From Dyadobacter bucti (lineage in GTDB: Bacteria; Bacteroidota; Bacteroidia; Cytophagales; Spirosomataceae), in contig NZ_SWFP01000002.1 in NCBI RefSeq assembly GCF_005869225.1, forward strand, positions 992,001 through 1,056,000: DNA of 64,000 nucleotides, in the 5' to 3' direction. Below the pieces are notes generated by a model. The model saw only the letters and a program-made list of their open reading frames with translations, was not told the origin of the DNA and made no database searches. Positions 35,353 through 44,197 of the stretch are shown here, in pieces; the stretch's first letter is position 1, and each line of letters opens with the position of its first letter. The translations under genes were made by a program, and so were the position numbers.

Positions 35353-36336
35353 CTACCTCTTCAGATTACGTCCGGCATACTTCTTCGGCTTCATTCCAAT
35401 GTGTTTTTCGAAAAGACGGGTAAAATGGCTCAGATTGGAAAAGCCCAGACGATAACCCACTTCCGAAATCGAAAGGTTTCGCTCACTGATCAGATAAGCC
35501 GCTTCATTCATTCTGAACGTCTGGTAGTAATTGTAGATACTGTTTCCAAAAATGTGTTTGAACAATCGTTTCATTTTACTCTCACTCATGCCCGAACTTT
35601 TTGCCAGTTCCGGCAGATTGGGAGGCTGGCTGAGGTCAGCCAGTATCTTGTTTTTAATCGCAAACATTACATTTACATCAGCGGTGTTGAGCGGCTGGCT
35701 TGCAACATGCTCACGTTTCAATAGCTCCGCAAACAAAAAATAAATAAGCTCCTGAGCCCTCAGCTTGAAATAAAAATTATTGAGGTCTGCGGGTACATCG
35801 GCGTCCACAATTTTAGCTGCAACTTCCTGCATTTGAAGCGATATGATCTCCTCGTACAGATAAGAATGATTACCGCTCAGTATATTCTCAATAAGCGAAT
35901 TTTCATTTTTTAGTTTCAAAAGGCTTCTCAAAAAATCAATATCAACCGCGATGATAATGGTGTTGATCTCTGTATGGGCCGGAAAAAAAGTTTCAAAAGC
36001 GATATCAGCGGACGTCACCTGCACGGAAGGCAGCAGGCCCGAATCTTGGATGGAAGTGCCTCCCCTCTGCCTGTTTCCATGAAATATATTGTGAAAAGTC
36101 ATGGATATGCCGCCTGAACTATGACCGGCAGAAATTCTTTTTAAAGTCAGATCTTCTTTAAGAACAAAATTAACGACGATCATTCTTATCATCGGGTCCA
36201 GGTCCATCGCTTTGATATGCCCTCTTCCCAATTTTTCCGGGAGCCGGAGGATACCATTCTCAATCTTACTGCCGATGGATTCTGCAAAGGCGGTCATAAA
36301 GCCGGGCCCGCCAGATGATACGAATTCAAAAACCAT
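35353..36336 (-). CDS. AraC-family transcriptional regulator
   Basis: 327 residues. Residues 1-220 have no nameable sensor domain; the C-terminal AraC domain (about 228-325) has both helix-turn-helix units: LPELAKSSGMSESKMKRLFKH and ISEVGYRLGFSNLSHFTRLF, ending KHIGMKPKKYA. The divergent TetX-like monooxygenase starts 90 bases away, making it the most likely target. Such CFA/I-type regulators in Bacteroidota often sit beside a single enzyme gene they activate. Confidence 0.9.
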   Translation of the reverse strand: MVFEFVSSGGPGFMTAFAESIGSKIENGILRLPEKLGRGHIKAMDLDPMIRMIVVNFVLKEDLTLKRISAGHSSGGISMTFHNIFHGNRQRGGTSIQDSGLLPSVQVTSADIAFETFFPAHTEINTIIIAVDIDFLRSLLKLKNENSLIENILSGNHSYLYEEIISLQMQEVAAKIVDADVPADLNNFYFKLRAQELIYFLFAELLKREHVASQPLNTADVNVMFAIKNKILADLSQPPNLPELAKSSGMSESKMKRLFKHIFGNSIYNYYQTFRMNEAAYLISERNLSISEVGYRLGFSNLSHFTRLFEKHIGMKPKKYAGRNLKR

Positions 36337-36398
36337 ACATTGACCGGAAAGGACTAATTATTTGCCCAATATAGCTATTATGTATTATTCCGACCAGA

Positions 36399-36406
36399 TA
36401 ATTTTG
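36399..36406 (+). promoter_or_regulatory. -7 element for the TetX-like gene
   Basis: TAATTTTG fits the Bacteroidota TAnnTTTG consensus, 20 bases before ATG 36427. No well-spaced TTG was found upstream, consistent with dependence on an activator such as the divergent AraC protein. Confidence 0.5.
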
Positions 36407-36426
36407 TATATCAAAAAATCACAACC

Positions 36427-37578
36427 ATGAATACGAAATTAATAGCAGGTAAAAAAATAGCCATCATAGGCGGCGGCCCGGGCGGGCTCACATTAGCCAG
36501 ACTTTTGCAGGAGAAAGGCGGACATGTAACAGTGTACGAAAGAGACTTCAACAGGGATACGAGAGTGCAGGGCGCTACACTGGATCTCCACGAGGATTCG
36601 GGGTTACGTGCACTTGAAGAAGCGGGATTGATGGATGAATTTAGGGCAAACTTCCGCCCCGGCGCTGACAGGCTGCGCATTATTGATAAAAATGTAAATA
36701 TCATTCTCGACGATAGTCTTGCCGGGCAAGATGAAGCATCAGCACGACCCGAAATTGACCGGGGTCCGCTGAGAAACATCCTGCTGGATTCCTTACTGCC
36801 TGATACGGTGATATGGGACAGCCATTTTGTATCTATGTCCAAAATCAATGGTTCCTGGCAGCTGGATTTCCGCAACGGCACGTCATTCCTTGCTGATATT
36901 GTTATAGCAGCCGATGGTGCAAATTCCAAAGTCCGGCAGCTTATCACTCCGATAAAGCCATTTTACGCTGGTATTACGATGGTGGAAGGATCCGTTTACA
37001 ACTCCGAAACCGCATTGCCGGAAATCCACAAGCTCTTGAATGGCGGAAAACTATTCGTGATGGGCGATGAGAAAACGATCATTGTAAGCTCAAAAGGCGA
37101 CGGTAGTCTGGTGTTTTATACCGGATCCAAAACTGATGAGCACTGGGTGACCAGCTGCGGAATCGACTTCACAGACCAGGCACAGGCGCAATCGTGGTTC
37201 CAAAAAGAGTTCGCAGGCTGGGACAACATCTGGCTGGGATTAATCGGGAAAGCCACGTTTCCCCTAACCGTCCGTCCCCAGTACTGTATGCCGCTGGACC
37301 AAGCCTGGGAGACGCAACCAGACCTGACTATGCTCGGCGACGCCGCACACCTGATGCCGCCCTATGCCGGAGAAGGCGTAAACATGGCGATGCTGGACGC
37401 TCTTGAATTGAGCATTTGTCTCACCAGCGGACAATTTTCTGATATACAAAGCGCAATATCAGGTTATGAAAAGCAGATGTTGCGCAGATTTGCAGAAATC
37501 GGGCAGATCACTTTGCATTCAACGGCGATGCTCCACTCGGCGAACGCGATTACCGGTATGCTTGAAATGATGAATTAA
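36427..37578 (+). CDS. TetX-like FAD-dependent monooxygenase
   Basis: 383 residues, the full length of the family. FAD-binding dinucleotide fold KIAIIGGGPGGLTLARLLQE, the YERD acidic turn, the DG motif region (IVIAADGANSKVR) and the third FAD motif TMLGDAAHLMPPYAGEGVNM. Line by line it resembles Tet(X), which hydroxylates tetracyclines, including a TLDLHEDSG match to TLDLHKGSG and EINR-like DRGPLR. The residues that line the drug pocket in Tet(X) are not obviously kept, so tetracycline inactivation is not shown. Other aromatic substrates are plausible. Divergent from the AraC regulator. Confidence 0.9.
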   Translation: MNTKLIAGKKIAIIGGGPGGLTLARLLQEKGGHVTVYERDFNRDTRVQGATLDLHEDSGLRALEEAGLMDEFRANFRPGADRLRIIDKNVNIILDDSLAGQDEASARPEIDRGPLRNILLDSLLPDTVIWDSHFVSMSKINGSWQLDFRNGTSFLADIVIAADGANSKVRQLITPIKPFYAGITMVEGSVYNSETALPEIHKLLNGGKLFVMGDEKTIIVSSKGDGSLVFYTGSKTDEHWVTSCGIDFTDQAQAQSWFQKEFAGWDNIWLGLIGKATFPLTVRPQYCMPLDQAWETQPDLTMLGDAAHLMPPYAGEGVNMAMLDALELSICLTSGQFSDIQSAISGYEKQMLRRFAEIGQITLHSTAMLHSANAITGMLEMMN

Positions 37579-37629
37579 ATACGTTTCCCGGGTTTCACTG
37601 GCAGCCTGTGCCACCTCCCGAGCATTAAA

Positions 37630-39879
37630 TCACGATGTCGTTTTAGGATGCCATTTTTTGATCTTACTCATGAGGTCATCCAGCTTGATCGGTTTACTGA
37701 TGTAATCATTCATCCCGGCGTCCAGGCATTCCTGCTCGGTACCTTCCATTGCGTTGGCTGTCAGGGCAATGATAACCGGCTGTTCCACAACCGTTTTTCT
37801 GATGATTCCCGTTGCCTCAAGCCCATCCATTTCCGGCATCTGCATGTCCATCAGTATCATGCCGTAATTGACCTGGTTCGCCGCCTCAACAGCTTCCAGT
37901 CCGTTCGATACGACATCCGGCTTGTAGCCGAGCCTTTGAAGGATACCCATGATCACATGCAGGTTTATCCGGTTATCCTCGGCGACGAGCAGATGCAGCG
38001 GGTACATGGCAGCGAAATCTGTTGAAAGTTTATTGCGCGCAGCAGGTTCAGATGCGGTTCGCACCTGGCCGCGCAACGCGTTCAGGATGTGATGGCTCAG
38101 AACATTCCGCTTGATAGGTTTGGTCAGAACCGAAACAAAAAGCTCGCGCTGCTGCTCCTTAAGTTCTTCACCTATCGAGCTAAGTAAAATAACAGGTTGT
38201 CTTGTTCGGAGCAGATGAATTTCAGCAGCAAGCATCAGACCGTCCATGCCGGGCATCTGCATATCTGTGATGATGAGATCAATATCCTTCTCAACAGATA
38301 ATATTTCCAATGCTTCCTTTCCTGAAGATGCCAGTACCGGCCGCAATTTCCAGGTGTCGAGCTGGTGTTTCAGGATTGTCAGGTTGGTCGCGTTGTCATC
38401 GATCACAAGGATTTTCCTGCCCTCATATTCTTCCATATTGTCCTGATAAACAGGCAGCACTTTATCCCCTTTGCGCGTTTTTACCGTAAAAGAAAAGGTA
38501 GACCCATGTTCGGGTTCGCTCACGACGCTGATCTCGCCGCCCATCAGGCCAACCAGCTTTTCTGATATTGCCAGACCCAATCCGGTACCACCGTACTTCC
38601 GGGTCGTGGAAGAATCGACCTGGGAGAACGCCTTAAAAAGCCGGTTGAGTTTGTCTGTTGAGATACCGATCCCCGTGTCCCGCACATCAAATTTCAGTCT
38701 TATCCTACCCTCCCGGTTTTCCAGTTCGTCCTTGGTGACGAACACGCAGACCTCCCCTTGCTCCGTGAATTTCATGGCATTGCCCACCAGGTTGATCAGC
38801 ACCTGCCGTAACCTCAGCTGGTCGCCGACGATCTGCTGAGGTACATTGTCATCAATTTGATAGACAAGGTCCAGCCCAAGTTTTGCGGCCTTGCTGCCAA
38901 AAATATCAAGAACGTCCTCAATGCTCTGGCGGAGGTCAAAATCCTCGCTTTCAAGCTCAATGTTACCGGACTCTATTTTGGAGAAATCCAGGATATCGTT
39001 GATCACATTGATCAGGGTATCTCCGCAGGTTGAAATGGTCTCCGTAAACATACGTTGCTCCTCCGACAACTGCGTTTCCTGAAGCAGGGCCGCCATACCT
39101 ATCACCCCATTCATAGGCGTGCGTATTTCATGGCTCATGGTAGCCAGGAAAATACTTTTTGCCTGATTGGCCCGTTCCGCTTCGCGGCGGGCTTTATCCA
39201 GCGCCAGGTTCGTCTCCCGGAGTTGTTCGTTTGCGGCGATCTGAATTTCCTCATTTTGTTTGCGTACCAGCGAAAGCTGCGCCTCCTTCTGCAACTCGGC
39301 CATGTCCACCATCTGGACCAGCTGCAACTGGTAGTACTTGCTCAGGAGATATGACCACAACCCACAGATAAAAAATATCGCTGCGGCCAGTAGCATATGA
39401 ATTGTGAACGTCAGCAGGTCAAAATAATCAAGCCTTGTAAAATAAACTTCTGTGAAACCCCGGTTATGCAGATAACCGAATATTGCATGGTGCGCCAGTA
39501 CCACCATCATCATCGGAATCTGCAGTGTCCATTTCTGGTAACTGATCAAAACGGCACTGCCTATGAAGGCAAAAAAATGCATTTCAAAAAGCCCATGCAT
39601 CTGGTAAATATACTGGGCCATAAAAATCCCGAGTACCGTGCTCAGGACATACTGGTACAAGTCAGATTCAGGCAGCATCAGCCTCACAGAATAATACGCC
39701 AGCAAAGAGATCCCGCCCACACCAATGGCAATGAACCAGGTGTCGTAAAAACCAGCGAATACCAGGCCCAGCAGGAAATAACCTGCCAGAAAGTAATTCA
39801 TGATATAGTCCGATCTTTCCTTAATCCCCAATAGAAAACTACCCGTGGGAGAGCTTGACAAGTCCAAATGGCGATACAT
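37630..39879 (-). CDS. Hybrid sensor kinase with two receiver domains
   Basis: 749 residues. Five or six membrane helices (30-180) form a sensor without a large external domain. A coiled coil (190-240) leads to HisKA with His in [17 protein letters not shown], then an ATPase domain ([36 protein letters not shown]). Two receivers follow: [14 protein letters not shown] and [14 protein letters not shown] with phosphorylatable aspartates. There is no Hpt or output domain, so it must signal through a separate phosphotransfer protein not seen here. The adjacent thioredoxin-fold gene starts upstream on the same strand. Confidence 0.93.
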   Translation of the reverse strand: MYRHLDLSSSPTGSFLLGIKERSDYIMNYFLAGYFLLGLVFAGFYDTWFIAIGVGGISLLAYYSVRLMLPESDLYQYVLSTVLGIFMAQYIYQMHGLFEMHFFAFIGSAVLISYQKWTLQIPMMMVVLAHHAIFGYLHNRGFTEVYFTRLDYFDLLTFTIHMLLAAAIFFICGLWSYLLSKYYQLQLVQMVDMAELQKEAQLSLVRKQNEEIQIAANEQLRETNLALDKARREAERANQAKSIFLATMSHEIRTPMNGVIGMAALLQETQLSEEQRMFTETISTCGDTLINVINDILDFSKIESGNIELESEDFDLRQSIEDVLDIFGSKAAKLGLDLVYQIDDNVPQQIVGDQLRLRQVLINLVGNAMKFTEQGEVCVFVTKDELENREGRIRLKFDVRDTGIGISTDKLNRLFKAFSQVDSSTTRKYGGTGLGLAISEKLVGLMGGEISVVSEPEHGSTFSFTVKTRKGDKVLPVYQDNMEEYEGRKILVIDDNATNLTILKHQLDTWKLRPVLASSGKEALEILSVEKDIDLIITDMQMPGMDGLMLAAEIHLLRTRQPVILLSSIGEELKEQQRELFVSVLTKPIKRNVLSHHILNALRGQVRTASEPAARNKLSTDFAAMYPLHLLVAEDNRINLHVIMGILQRLGYKPDVVSNGLEAVEAANQVNYGMILMDMQMPEMDGLEATGIIRKTVVEQPVIIALTANAMEGTEQECLDAGMNDYISKPIKLDDLMSKIKKWHPKTTS

Positions 39880-39895
39880 ACTATTTTAACAGATT

Positions 39896-40495
39896 TTAAT
39901 TTTTGCAAACAGGCAGGGTGCAGCCGTAGGATTTCAAAGCCAGATCATCATACGCAGCCGTTGACCGGCCGTTGAGCAAACCTGCCAGAGCAATTTTTGC
40001 ATAGCTGGTTTTTTCATCTGTGCAGTAGCGGCTGGAGTTGTAGTTGCCCCGGTAGTAAAGTCTTTGCCGGGTGTCGAGGATTGCCGCCTGGGGAGTGGAG
40101 TATACACCACATTTGTCCGCAATAGAGCTATCGAACAGCACCGGAATGTTCACACCTATTTTGTCCCGGATCGTTTCAGGCGTATAAGATTGATCGCTCA
40201 TAACCACCACCGCAAAATCAACTACATGCCTGTACTGCCTGACAAGTGACCTGAAATGATTCTTGTTAAACCTGGAACACGGACATTCAGGATTATAAAA
40301 ATGAAGAAAAACAGGCTTATCAGGAGAGAATTGAAGTTTGTTTTCCAGATCAATCTTAGTGCCTTTCGACACCGGGCGATAATGATCGGGAACAGGAGTA
40401 GGCAGTTGATAAATCAAATCGTTGTACCAGAATAAAGCGCCGGTGACGGACAAAAGCGACACCAACCAAATGATCACCAAACCCTTTCTTACCAT
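39896..40495 (-). CDS. Membrane-anchored thioredoxin-fold protein
   Basis: 199 residues with an N-terminal membrane anchor (residues 6-24). The thioredoxin-like domain carries CPCSRF in LHFYNPECPCSRFNKNHF, an unusual CxC in place of CxxC, and a cis-Pro region in YSTPQAAILD. The end has YGCTLPVCKN with two further Cys. It probably faces the periplasm and acts in thiol exchange or as a peroxiredoxin-like reductant. It is 16 bases upstream of the hybrid kinase on the same strand and may share its message. Confidence 0.82.
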   Translation of the reverse strand: MVRKGLVIIWLVSLLSVTGALFWYNDLIYQLPTPVPDHYRPVSKGTKIDLENKLQFSPDKPVFLHFYNPECPCSRFNKNHFRSLVRQYRHVVDFAVVVMSDQSYTPETIRDKIGVNIPVLFDSSIADKCGVYSTPQAAILDTRQRLYYRGNYNSSRYCTDEKTSYAKIALAGLLNGRSTAAYDDLALKSYGCTLPVCKN

Positions 40496-40577
40496 TTTCT
40501 CAGTGCAACTATTTGTAAAACTAATTTACATAGATGTCAAAATTACTCTATAAGCGTCATATTAAAAAGCGTGAACG

Positions 40578-42368
40578 CTATTGTCTGTCGCCTGACAATT
40601 CCGTCATCAGCCAAAGCGTATACGCTACCATGGGCGTCCAGTACTCCGAAATATTATAATTGCCGCTTCCCTGAACCGGATGATCGTCTTTGTCTCCGCC
40701 CAGGCCGTTCATGACCGCGCCCGGCAGAAGAGGGGTTGCCGGCTTGAACTCATTGCTGTTGATGTATGGTTTTGGCTGGTTATATCCGACCCCGACGATG
40801 GTTGAACTGTTGAAAGGGTTGGCCCCAACGATCCAGTCAAGCTGCCGCTGGGCGAGCAATTGCAATTCCGGGTCTTTGAGGATTTTCGCTGCTTTCGCCA
40901 TACCTATCCCCGACGACGCAATGTTGGCGTTGATGCCGACCCACCACTTTTCGGGAAACATAAAATACCGGTACCAGTAATTCCCGATTTTCCTGCTTCC
41001 TCCCGGATCCTGCTCACCCGGAGCATACAGGCCGAACGGAACAATAGAAAAACTGTTCCGCCCGGCCATGACCGCGAGATATTGACGGGAGTAGCTTACC
41101 ACGGTTTCTTTCCAGGCCGGGACATCGCGATGGGACGGGAAAGCTGTGATCAGGTCACAAACTGAAATCAGTTCCAGGCAACCGTTCCAGATGTTTTTAT
41201 AAGGTTCCTCTTTTTTGGACGAAACACGAAAAAAACCACTTAATGTATCGCCGCCGGCAGTCACCTGCAATTTTTTAAGTAAACCGGCCTGATTGACTGC
41301 ATACAGCTTATACTTTTCAGATTTCGTTGTTTTGTAAAGTTCAAGTGCGGCAAGAATCGATGCCCCGAGTTCCGTGGGTGAGGGGTTTGTTTTCGCATTT
41401 ACACACCAGTCAAAACAACGCTCAGCCGCCACAAGACACTTTTGTGCGTACTCCTTGTTTCCGGGGCGCGTTACGCGCGAGAGGAATGCGTCCGCTACGA
41501 TAAAATGGTACTGGCTGATCATGTCGGAAGGCCGCGTCTGAATCACACGATCATCCTCAGAGCCCATCACCATCACTTTCAGGGAGGATTTTCCGGATCC
41601 GGGGCTTTGCAGATGTGGCTCGCCTTCTTCCTGTCCTATCTGGTTGTCTGTCCATCGGTTGCTGTCGCCGGCCTGTTTGATCTCGCCGCCGATAAAGTCC
41701 ATGAGATATCCCTTTGGTTCCTGCATTTTCAGGAAATATCCGTTTCCCCACATCAGTTCATCCAGGATTTTCATTCTTTTCGTTTCATCCTTTTCAAATT
41801 CATAAGCTTTTGCAAGGCCTACCATCCCGTATATCGTCGCACCCACCCATTTTCTGAGATCGCTTGCATCGTGCCAGCCCCCGGTTACGTCCTGATGCTT
41901 GCCAGTGTCGACGCGCTTCCCGTCGTCCAGATGGCAGGGAGACAGATAGCCGGTAGTACTCGCGCCGCATCTCTGCAGGGCGAAGTAATGCACGATCAGA
42001 TCCATTGCATTGTGGTAGGGATCGCGCCGGATTTCAAAAGGATAAGAGCGGAGCGTGTCGGACGTCAGATAGAAGCGCCCTTCTTTATTGAGTTTGCTGA
42101 AATCGCCAACGAGATAATCGCCGAAGTCACCCGGCCGGGTTTTCATAGTACCCTCGAAAACAACTTTTTGAGTCAGGACATCGACGACCCGGAAAGGGCG
42201 GTTTACATTTCCTTTTGTAACGCAGGTTTTTGGTGCAGCCGTTGTGTAGCCTACCTGATTTGTGAGCAGGCTTACCTGCAGGTCGCGGGAAAAGGATTGT
42301 CCCTTTGCGGTTACTGCCTGCATCATGATCAACAAGGATCCCAGAATTATTTCAGATCGTATTTTCAT
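40578..42368 (-). CDS. Glycoside hydrolase family 9 (cellulase-type)
   Basis: 596 residues from ATG 42366-42368. Signal peptide (ends VTAKGQ), then the CelD_N immunoglobulin-like domain (LLTNQVGYTTAAPKTCVT, FEIRRDPYHNAM), then the GH9 (alpha/alpha)6 barrel: DVTGGWHDASD has the catalytic base Asp and nucleophile-water Asp, and NISEYWTPMVAYTLW the proton-donor Glu near the end. The intervening CxxDD-like region LSPCHLDDGKR is a GH9 feature. Expected to cut beta-1,4-glucan or related oligomers. It lies after the second SusCD pair but is separated by a strong terminator, so it has its own promoter. Confidence 0.92.
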   Translation of the reverse strand: MKIRSEIILGSLLIMMQAVTAKGQSFSRDLQVSLLTNQVGYTTAAPKTCVTKGNVNRPFRVVDVLTQKVVFEGTMKTRPGDFGDYLVGDFSKLNKEGRFYLTSDTLRSYPFEIRRDPYHNAMDLIVHYFALQRCGASTTGYLSPCHLDDGKRVDTGKHQDVTGGWHDASDLRKWVGATIYGMVGLAKAYEFEKDETKRMKILDELMWGNGYFLKMQEPKGYLMDFIGGEIKQAGDSNRWTDNQIGQEEGEPHLQSPGSGKSSLKVMVMGSEDDRVIQTRPSDMISQYHFIVADAFLSRVTRPGNKEYAQKCLVAAERCFDWCVNAKTNPSPTELGASILAALELYKTTKSEKYKLYAVNQAGLLKKLQVTAGGDTLSGFFRVSSKKEEPYKNIWNGCLELISVCDLITAFPSHRDVPAWKETVVSYSRQYLAVMAGRNSFSIVPFGLYAPGEQDPGGSRKIGNYWYRYFMFPEKWWVGINANIASSGIGMAKAAKILKDPELQLLAQRQLDWIVGANPFNSSTIVGVGYNQPKPYINSNEFKPATPLLPGAVMNGLGGDKDDHPVQGSGNYNISEYWTPMVAYTLWLMTELSGDRQ

Positions 42369-42629
42369 TGCCAACAAGGTTCTCTGATTATCACAAAAAA
42401 TATTTTGTAATTAAAAGGTAGTATTTCTATGTCAATCCGCAAAGTACTTCATCGTTCCGGCGAAGGCGTGCGGCCGGCAGAATTACCGTATCAATCATTT
42501 TTTTAATACAATTGAAAATATGACAGGATCTAATCTAATTGACGCATTATGAGTTAATTACCTTTACCTCCGCTACAACAGCATCAAACGTGAAACATAC
42601 GCAACTGAGCCAATTCCGGATCACAAAAA
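42369..42629. other. Gap between GH9 gene and susCD terminator
   Basis: No gene seen. A weak promoter candidate for the GH9 gene on the minus strand is TTG followed after 19 bases by TACCTTTT, about 45-75 bases before its start. Confidence 0.35.
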
Positions 42630-42656
42630 ACAGCAGACAGGAAACCTGTCTGCTGT
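42630..42656 (-). terminator. Rho-independent terminator of the second susCD operon
   Basis: ACAGCAGACAGG and CCTGTCTGCTGT form a perfect 12-base stem around AAA. On the minus strand it is followed by TTTTTTGTGATCC. It lies 30 bases after the SusD stop. Confidence 0.92.
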
Positions 42657-42685
42657 CCGCAATACTTAAACAGAATTTAATTTGA

Positions 42686-44185
42686 TTAAGGGTTTTGGGT
42701 AAGATTTTTGTTCTGGTCTACTTCTGTTTGCGGGATAAAGAAAACCACTCTTGGGTCGGTTGGCAGAACAGTCTGACGTACATCGGTTGTCGGAGTATTG
42801 TTTTGCGAGTGGGTTCCCGGATAATTACGCACCATCGGGCGTCCGTTACGGAACAGATCATAAATACGATGTCCTTCAAAGGCCAGTTCCAGGAACCGTT
42901 CTTCCAGTACTACATCCAGTATTGTCTTGCCCGCTGCGGCCATATTGGCTGTGGTATACAATGCAGTTCCCGACAGTCCAGCACGGGTGCGGATCAGGTT
43001 AACATCGGCCAGCGCGTCGGCAGTATTGCCCAGTTTCGCATTCGCTTCCGCCCTGATCAGGTACATGTCGGCCAGGCGCAGGTATACAGGAGACGATGCA
43101 TTGATCACATTATCCTGCAAAGTGTACTTGTTGATGTAGTACATCGGCGTGGCAGGCGTCAGCTTTTTATTGGTCTGCAGTTCTCCGTTCAGCACATAAG
43201 GGGTAATAAAGGATTTTCTGATGTCCTCCGGGTGTTGCGCGAGGAAGTCAACATACTTTTGAGAAGCATACAGCTCGGCCCAGCCACTCACACCCTGTGC
43301 CAGCGGAGCGCCTGATCTGTCGGAGCTGATATACATCGTGCTGATCCCGGCGATCTGAACGCTGGTATGCCGAACTGCAAAGATCGTCTCGGTATTATTT
43401 TCTGGGACAAGCCTGAAATAGTTGGGAAAATTGGAAGACGAGAGCAAAGTATACCGTCCACTTTCAATCACCATGTTGGCATATTTCAAGGCATTGGCAT
43501 TATCACCTTTAAATAAATACACTTTTGCGAGCAGCGCATAGGCCACTTCTTTGGAAGCGTAAATATTTGTCTTTTTCACCGTCATCAACTCCGCCGCCTG
43601 CAAAAGGTCGGCAATCACGAAATCGTATACTTCCTTCACTGTCGACCGCGGCAAAGTAGTTGCCGCATTGTCATCGAGCCCGTCACGCAGAATGGGCACA
43701 CCGGGATTGTTTCCGTTTTCCTGTGGATATGGCCTTCCGAACATTCTGACCATATTAAAATGGGCCATGGCACGCAGGTACATATTCTCCCCTTTCAGCT
43801 GACGCAGTTCCGCCGAAGCATCATTTGAAACAAAACCGATAACCTTGTTCGTCGCGGCGATCACCTTGTAGCACTGGCTCCAGTATGCAGTTGCGTGCGA
43901 AGAGGTGTTGATATGGGTATACCGGTATATCCGCGTGAAATCATTGGATGAAATCTGCCCCTGGGCGATCTCATCACTGGGATACTCCATCATGATATGA
44001 CCGCTGTACGTGTAATTTGCTTTATTTAAGAAAGCATACGTTCCAATCGTAACGGTCTGCACATCCGACTCGTTGGCCAGCGCTGTGGTTTCGTCTATGG
44101 AGGTAGTCGGATCGAAATATTGCTCGCACGATAGCATCGATACCAAACCGAGTGCCAGTAGTAATTTTGATTTTATGAATTTCAT
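42686..44185 (-). CDS. SusD/RagB-family surface lipoprotein
   Basis: 499 residues. Lipoprotein signal (LGLVSMLSC, Cys at about 20), then the SusD fold: TPR-like helices with ENMYLRAMAHFNMVRMFGRPYP and KEVAYALLAKVYLFKGDNANAL, and the C-terminal RagB part with PVYLRLADMYLIRAEANAKLG, ADVNLIRTRAGL and EERFLELAFEGHRIYDLFRNG. It caps the SusC barrel and binds the incoming glycan. It starts 12 bases after the SusC stop. The nearby GH9 suggests a beta-glucan, which is inference. Confidence 0.95.
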   Translation of the reverse strand: MKFIKSKLLLALGLVSMLSCEQYFDPTTSIDETTALANESDVQTVTIGTYAFLNKANYTYSGHIMMEYPSDEIAQGQISSNDFTRIYRYTHINTSSHATAYWSQCYKVIAATNKVIGFVSNDASAELRQLKGENMYLRAMAHFNMVRMFGRPYPQENGNNPGVPILRDGLDDNAATTLPRSTVKEVYDFVIADLLQAAELMTVKKTNIYASKEVAYALLAKVYLFKGDNANALKYANMVIESGRYTLLSSSNFPNYFRLVPENNTETIFAVRHTSVQIAGISTMYISSDRSGAPLAQGVSGWAELYASQKYVDFLAQHPEDIRKSFITPYVLNGELQTNKKLTPATPMYYINKYTLQDNVINASSPVYLRLADMYLIRAEANAKLGNTADALADVNLIRTRAGLSGTALYTTANMAAAGKTILDVVLEERFLELAFEGHRIYDLFRNGRPMVRNYPGTHSQNNTPTTDVRQTVLPTDPRVVFFIPQTEVDQNKNLTQNP

Positions 44186-44197
44186 ATGCCTAAAATA

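Noticed and set aside
36427..37578. Proven tetracycline resistance gene
   Set aside because: The family similarity is clear, but drug-pocket residues could not be confirmed from sequence alone.
41442..42410. 322-codon frame opposite the GH9 gene
   Set aside because: Antisense to the catalytic domain; no motif.
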